NCBI GenBank assembly: GCA_018402135.1
Contig: JAGYJF010000005.1
Location: forward strand, 1 to 64,000
From: Flavobacteriaceae bacterium
GTDB taxonomy: Bacteria > Bacteroidota > Bacteroidia > Flavobacteriales > Flavobacteriaceae
DNA: 64,000 nucleotides
Reading direction: 5' to 3'
In this document: in pieces, positions 61,568 to 64,000 of the stretch
How positions within the stretch are numbered: position 1 is the first letter of the stretch
Layout of the letters: each line of letters starts with the position of its first letter
Notes under the pieces: model-generated
Databases searched by the model: none
Told to the model about the DNA's origin: nothing
Seen by the model: the letters and a program-made list of their open reading frames with translations, nothing else
Translations under genes and position numbers: made by a program

Positions 61568-61987
61568 TGCAGTGGCTTTAATCTCTACTACCAAATCTGG
61601 ATGCGGTAATTGATGTACTGCAACCGTTGTGCGCGCTGGTCCGGTTTCTTTGTTAAAAAACTCAGCGTAGGTCTTGTTATAGCCTGCAAAGTCGTTCATA
61701 TTCACTAAAAAGGTAGTGACATCTACCACATCTTTAAGGGTGGCACCTTCCTTGGCTAAATTTCTTTCTATGTTTTGAAGGACTTCACGGGTTTGTACGT
61801 CTATATTAAGATGTTTGGTGCCCATTTCGTCAATAATATCTACGCCGGCAATAGAATTGTCAGCTCTTCTGGAACTGGTTCCAGATACAAAAATCCAATC
61901 GCCAACGCGTTTGGTGTGAGGATAAGCGCCTCTTGGTGTTACATTAATTCCTGCGAAAGCAGGAATCTCATCATTTTTTTTACTCAT
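61550..61987 (-). CDS. RidA-family 2-aminomuconate deaminase-like protein
   Basis: A 145-residue member of the YjgF/RidA family. The core ([25 protein letters not shown], shown only in parts; [30 protein letters not shown]) matches those encoded in tryptophan/nitrobenzoate clusters, where the enzyme deaminates 2-aminomuconate to 4-oxalocrotonate. The start at 61987 ([13 protein letters not shown]) is preferred over 62020. Two peculiarities: the N-terminal residues DEIPAFAGI are the in-frame translation of the ATTCCTGC palindrome at 61947-61966, and the C terminus enters another hairpin. Confidence 0.87.
   Translation of the reverse strand: MSKKNDEIPAFAGINVTPRGAYPHTKRVGDWIFVSGTSSRRADNSIAGVDIIDEMGTKHLNIDVQTREVLQNIERNLAKEGATLKDVVDVTTFLVNMNDFAGYNKTYAEFFNKETGPARTTVAVHQLPHPDLVVEIKATAFLRSQ
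61947..61966. repeat. ATTCCTGC-GAAA-GCAGGAAT palindrome within the RidA coding region
   Basis: A perfect eight-pair stem with GAAA loop, translated as IPAFAGI in the minus-strand reading frame. It is the same stem as the intergenic copy at 8508-8527. Confidence 0.85.
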
Positions 61988-62139
61988 GTGTATTATCTTA
62001 ATTATATTGTTTTTAGACAATTATCGCGGCTTTTAATTATTTTTTATTGAAATGACAAGGTGTTTCTAGATTGTCTATTATATTAATTTATTATACATGT
62101 TTCAAACCAATTCCTTCCCATTTGGTAGTTAAGGACGGG

Positions 62140-63543
62140 TTACAATCCTGCAATTTTATCATCTTCTAAAATTGCTTGTGTTTCTTTTATTACATTATTT
62201 AAAATTGCCCTGCTGTCATCGGTTGCTGAGATCGTGCCATTTGCCAACATATTTAAAATGGCTTTATCTTGAGCACGACCTTTTAGCATGGCTTCACGGT
62301 AACCAATCTGTTCATTAAAGGTAACCAAACTATATTTAGAGGAATAGTCATTTGGAAATTCTTTTTCCAACATCATTTCAATTTTTCGTTTTTCTTGAAA
62401 AATTGGGTTGGCTACATGGTCTTTCATTTCATGAAAGTTATCTATGGCCAAATCAGCAATGGCATCGGTATCTTTTTTCCTTGTTTTTTGGTATTCAGTA
62501 AAAACAGTTTCCCAGTTGCCTTCGTACTCATCCAAAATAGCATCCAATTCAACCACATCCTCAAAAGACGCGTTCATACCTTGTCCGTAAAATGGTACAA
62601 TAGCATGTGCTGCGTCTCCCATTAATAGGGTATTTCCTTTATAATGCCAAGGTGAACACTTCACGGTTCCTAATGGTGCCGTTGGGTTTTCAAAAAAGTC
62701 ATTTACCAAATTTGGCATTAACTCTAGGGCATCCGGAAATTCTTTCTGGAAAAATTCGGTTACAATCTCAGGAGTGGTTAAATTATTGAAATTGTATATA
62801 CCTTCATCATAACTTAAAAATAAAGTCACAGTAAAACTCCCATCCAAATTGGGTAAAGCAATGACCATAAAATCGCCTCGAGGCCAAATATGTAATGCGT
62901 TTTTATAGGTTTTGTACCCACCTTTTTCGTCTGGTAGAATGCTTAGTTCTTTATAGCCATGCGTTAAATAATGTTGCGAAAAACTAAACAAAAACTTTCT
63001 GCTAAGGAAATAACTTTTGCGCATGGCCGATCCTGCACCATCGGTTGCGAAAATAGTGTCGGCATCTTCTACAAATTCTTCATTTGACAAGGTGTCTTTA
63101 AATAAAGCCGTTGTTTTTTCGAAATCGACCGATTCACATTTTTTATTGAAGTGAATTTTTACATTTTTGTGTTTTTCAGCTTCGTCTAATAACAAGGCAT
63201 TGAGTCCGCCTCGTGAGATGGAGTTGATATATTCATGATTTCGTCCGCTGTAGTTAGACATCATTGTTTCGCCGTTTCTATCGTGTAGCATACGCCCATT
63301 CATTGGGATACAGAGCGCTTTTACTTTATCTTCAATGCCAACCAGTTTCATGGCCTTGTTACCGCGATCGGAAAATGCAAGATTGATAGAACGTCCAGCT
63401 GCGATTTCTACCTTGCGCAAATCGGGACGCATTTCGTATACCGTAACATTATAACCGCGTTGGGCAAGACGTAAAGCGAGTAAAGCGCCGCAGAGGCCAG
63501 CACCAATAATAAGTACATTTTGTTGTATATTGTTATCACTCAT
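62140..63543 (-). CDS. kmo: Kynurenine 3-monooxygenase
   Basis: A 467-residue flavoprotein hydroxylase forming 3-hydroxykynurenine from kynurenine with NADPH and O2. FAD motifs are LIIGAGLCGALLALRLAQRG and LLMGDAAHAIVPFYGQGMNA. Other typical sequence is EIAAGRSINLAFSDRG and MLHDRNG. A C-terminal hydrophobic anchor like that of the eukaryotic enzyme is not seen. Its start overlaps the end of kynU by eight bases, so the two are translationally coupled. Confidence 0.95.
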   Translation of the reverse strand: MSDNNIQQNVLIIGAGLCGALLALRLAQRGYNVTVYEMRPDLRKVEIAAGRSINLAFSDRGNKAMKLVGIEDKVKALCIPMNGRMLHDRNGETMMSNYSGRNHEYINSISRGGLNALLLDEAEKHKNVKIHFNKKCESVDFEKTTALFKDTLSNEEFVEDADTIFATDGAGSAMRKSYFLSRKFLFSFSQHYLTHGYKELSILPDEKGGYKTYKNALHIWPRGDFMVIALPNLDGSFTVTLFLSYDEGIYNFNNLTTPEIVTEFFQKEFPDALELMPNLVNDFFENPTAPLGTVKCSPWHYKGNTLLMGDAAHAIVPFYGQGMNASFEDVVELDAILDEYEGNWETVFTEYQKTRKKDTDAIADLAIDNFHEMKDHVANPIFQEKRKIEMMLEKEFPNDYSSKYSLVTFNEQIGYREAMLKGRAQDKAILNMLANGTISATDDSRAILNNVIKETQAILEDDKIAGL

Positions 63544-64000
63544 CGAGTAGATTTTTTAAAATTTCAACCATTTTATACACATCTTCAAAACTGTTATAAA
63601 GCGGCGTTGGAGCACAACGTATCACATCAGGTTCACGCCAATCGGTTATAACATTTGCTTGCAATAATTTATGTTGAAGACTCCTATCTGCGTTTTTCAC
63701 TTGGATTGAAAGTTGGCATCCGCGTTCTTCAGGATTTTTTGGTGTTATGATTTTTATATTTGGATTTTTCAGCTCGTTAATCAAGAATTCGAGATAGCCA
63801 GTCAGTTGTTGAGATTTTTTACAAAGTTTATCGAAACCAGCATCTTTAAAAACATCTAAAGAAGCCCGAATTGCTGCCATTGATAAGATGGCTGGATTAC
63901 TCATTTGCCAGCCTTCAGCTCCCGCAAGTTGGTCGAATTCGCCGCGCATATTAAAGCGCGTTTGGTTATTGTGACTCCACCAACCCGTAAATCGGTTGAG
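63536..64000 (-). CDS. kynU: Kynureninase, C-terminal part (runs off the window)
   Basis: The last 154 residues of a PLP-dependent hydrolase that releases 3-hydroxyanthranilate and alanine from 3-hydroxykynurenine. It begins at the window edge as LNRFTGWWSHNNQTRFN, and includes GAEGWQMSNPAILSMAAIRASLD and VITDWREPDVIRCAPTPLYNS, both diagnostic of kynureninase. The PLP-lysine is outside the window. The first internal ATG is at 63949, but the frame stays open past it, so the gene is not starting there. It heads the visible cluster. Confidence 0.95.
   Translation of the reverse strand, partial: LNRFTGWWSHNNQTRFNMRGEFDQLAGAEGWQMSNPAILSMAAIRASLDVFKDAGFDKLCKKSQQLTGYLEFLINELKNPNIKIITPKNPEERGCQLSIQVKNADRSLQHKLLQANVITDWREPDVIRCAPTPLYNSFEDVYKMVEILKNLLDE

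Noticed and set aside
1-64000. tRNA, rRNA or prophage genes
   Set aside because: Looked for cloverleaf arms, rRNA motifs and phage structural or integrase genes by eye and found none; a tRNAscan or Infernal run would settle the RNA question.

Overview
The window is from a member of the Bacteroidota, most probably a marine Flavobacteriaceae. The signs are a short sigma-70 of 287 residues, upstream elements that match TAnnTTTG, parts of the type IX secretion system (a PorT-like barrel, a Plug-domain protein and a secreted cargo with a C-terminal sorting tail), a lipoprotein TamA-like barrel (TamL type), a complete Na+-translocating NADH:quinone reductase operon, and almost no Shine-Dalgarno sequences. 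The DNA is AT-rich and mostly housekeeping. No rRNA, tRNA, prophage or CRISPR array was seen.

Layout. 1-5200: end of a surface polysaccharide locus (acetyltransferase tail, GT2 glycosyltransferase, WecA-type initiating transferase, Wza-type export lipoprotein, Wzc-type tyrosine kinase). 5201-6119: gene-free repeat region. 6120-8411: CBS protein, rpe, rpoD. 8412-12960: the proline operon proC-proB-proA in a neighbourhood full of REP palindromes, with a REP-associated tyrosine transposase (RAYT) between its own REPs. 12979-18792: pnp, rpsO, a lipoprotein, accD and fbaA. 18883-30224: tamL, rRNA methyltransferase, porT-like, ubiE, trkA-trkH, a small membrane protein, an aminotransferase, a desaturase and rsmG. 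30251-36368: secreted lipase-like protein, pruA, apaG and the Plug protein. 36513-44811: nqrABCDEF followed by a Cys-rich protein, a small conserved protein and apbE. 44814-50308: methyltransferase, a frameshifted GxxExxY gene, map, CoA-transferase, HAD-like protein, gpmI. 50563-56697: ankyrin protein, pepE, two paralogous secreted proteins, a DUF6702-like protein, an M1 peptidase and a Tat protein. 56699-64000: a kynurenine-pathway cluster on the minus strand (kynU, kmo, RidA-type deaminase, aldehyde dehydrogenase, SDR, 3-hydroxyanthranilate dioxygenase, ACMS decarboxylase, O-methyltransferase).

How the genes fit. The proline biosynthesis genes and pruA cover both directions of proline/glutamate exchange. 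ApbE flavinylates NqrB and NqrC, so its nearness to nqr is functional, and the sodium gradient made by NQR suits a marine lifestyle. The kynurenine cluster would take kynurenine through 3-hydroxyanthranilate and 2-aminomuconate semialdehyde to 4-oxalocrotonate.

The most unusual material is small-scale: an apparently autonomous REP/RAYT module whose promoter seems to use bases inside a REP; REP DNA that supplies the last codons of proA; palindromes inside and around the RidA gene; a GxxExxY pseudogene framed by 18-bp inverted repeats; an AccD that has lost all four zinc cysteines; an SDR lacking the YxxxK catalytic pair; and a cysteine-rich gene next to nqr where a maturation factor might be expected.
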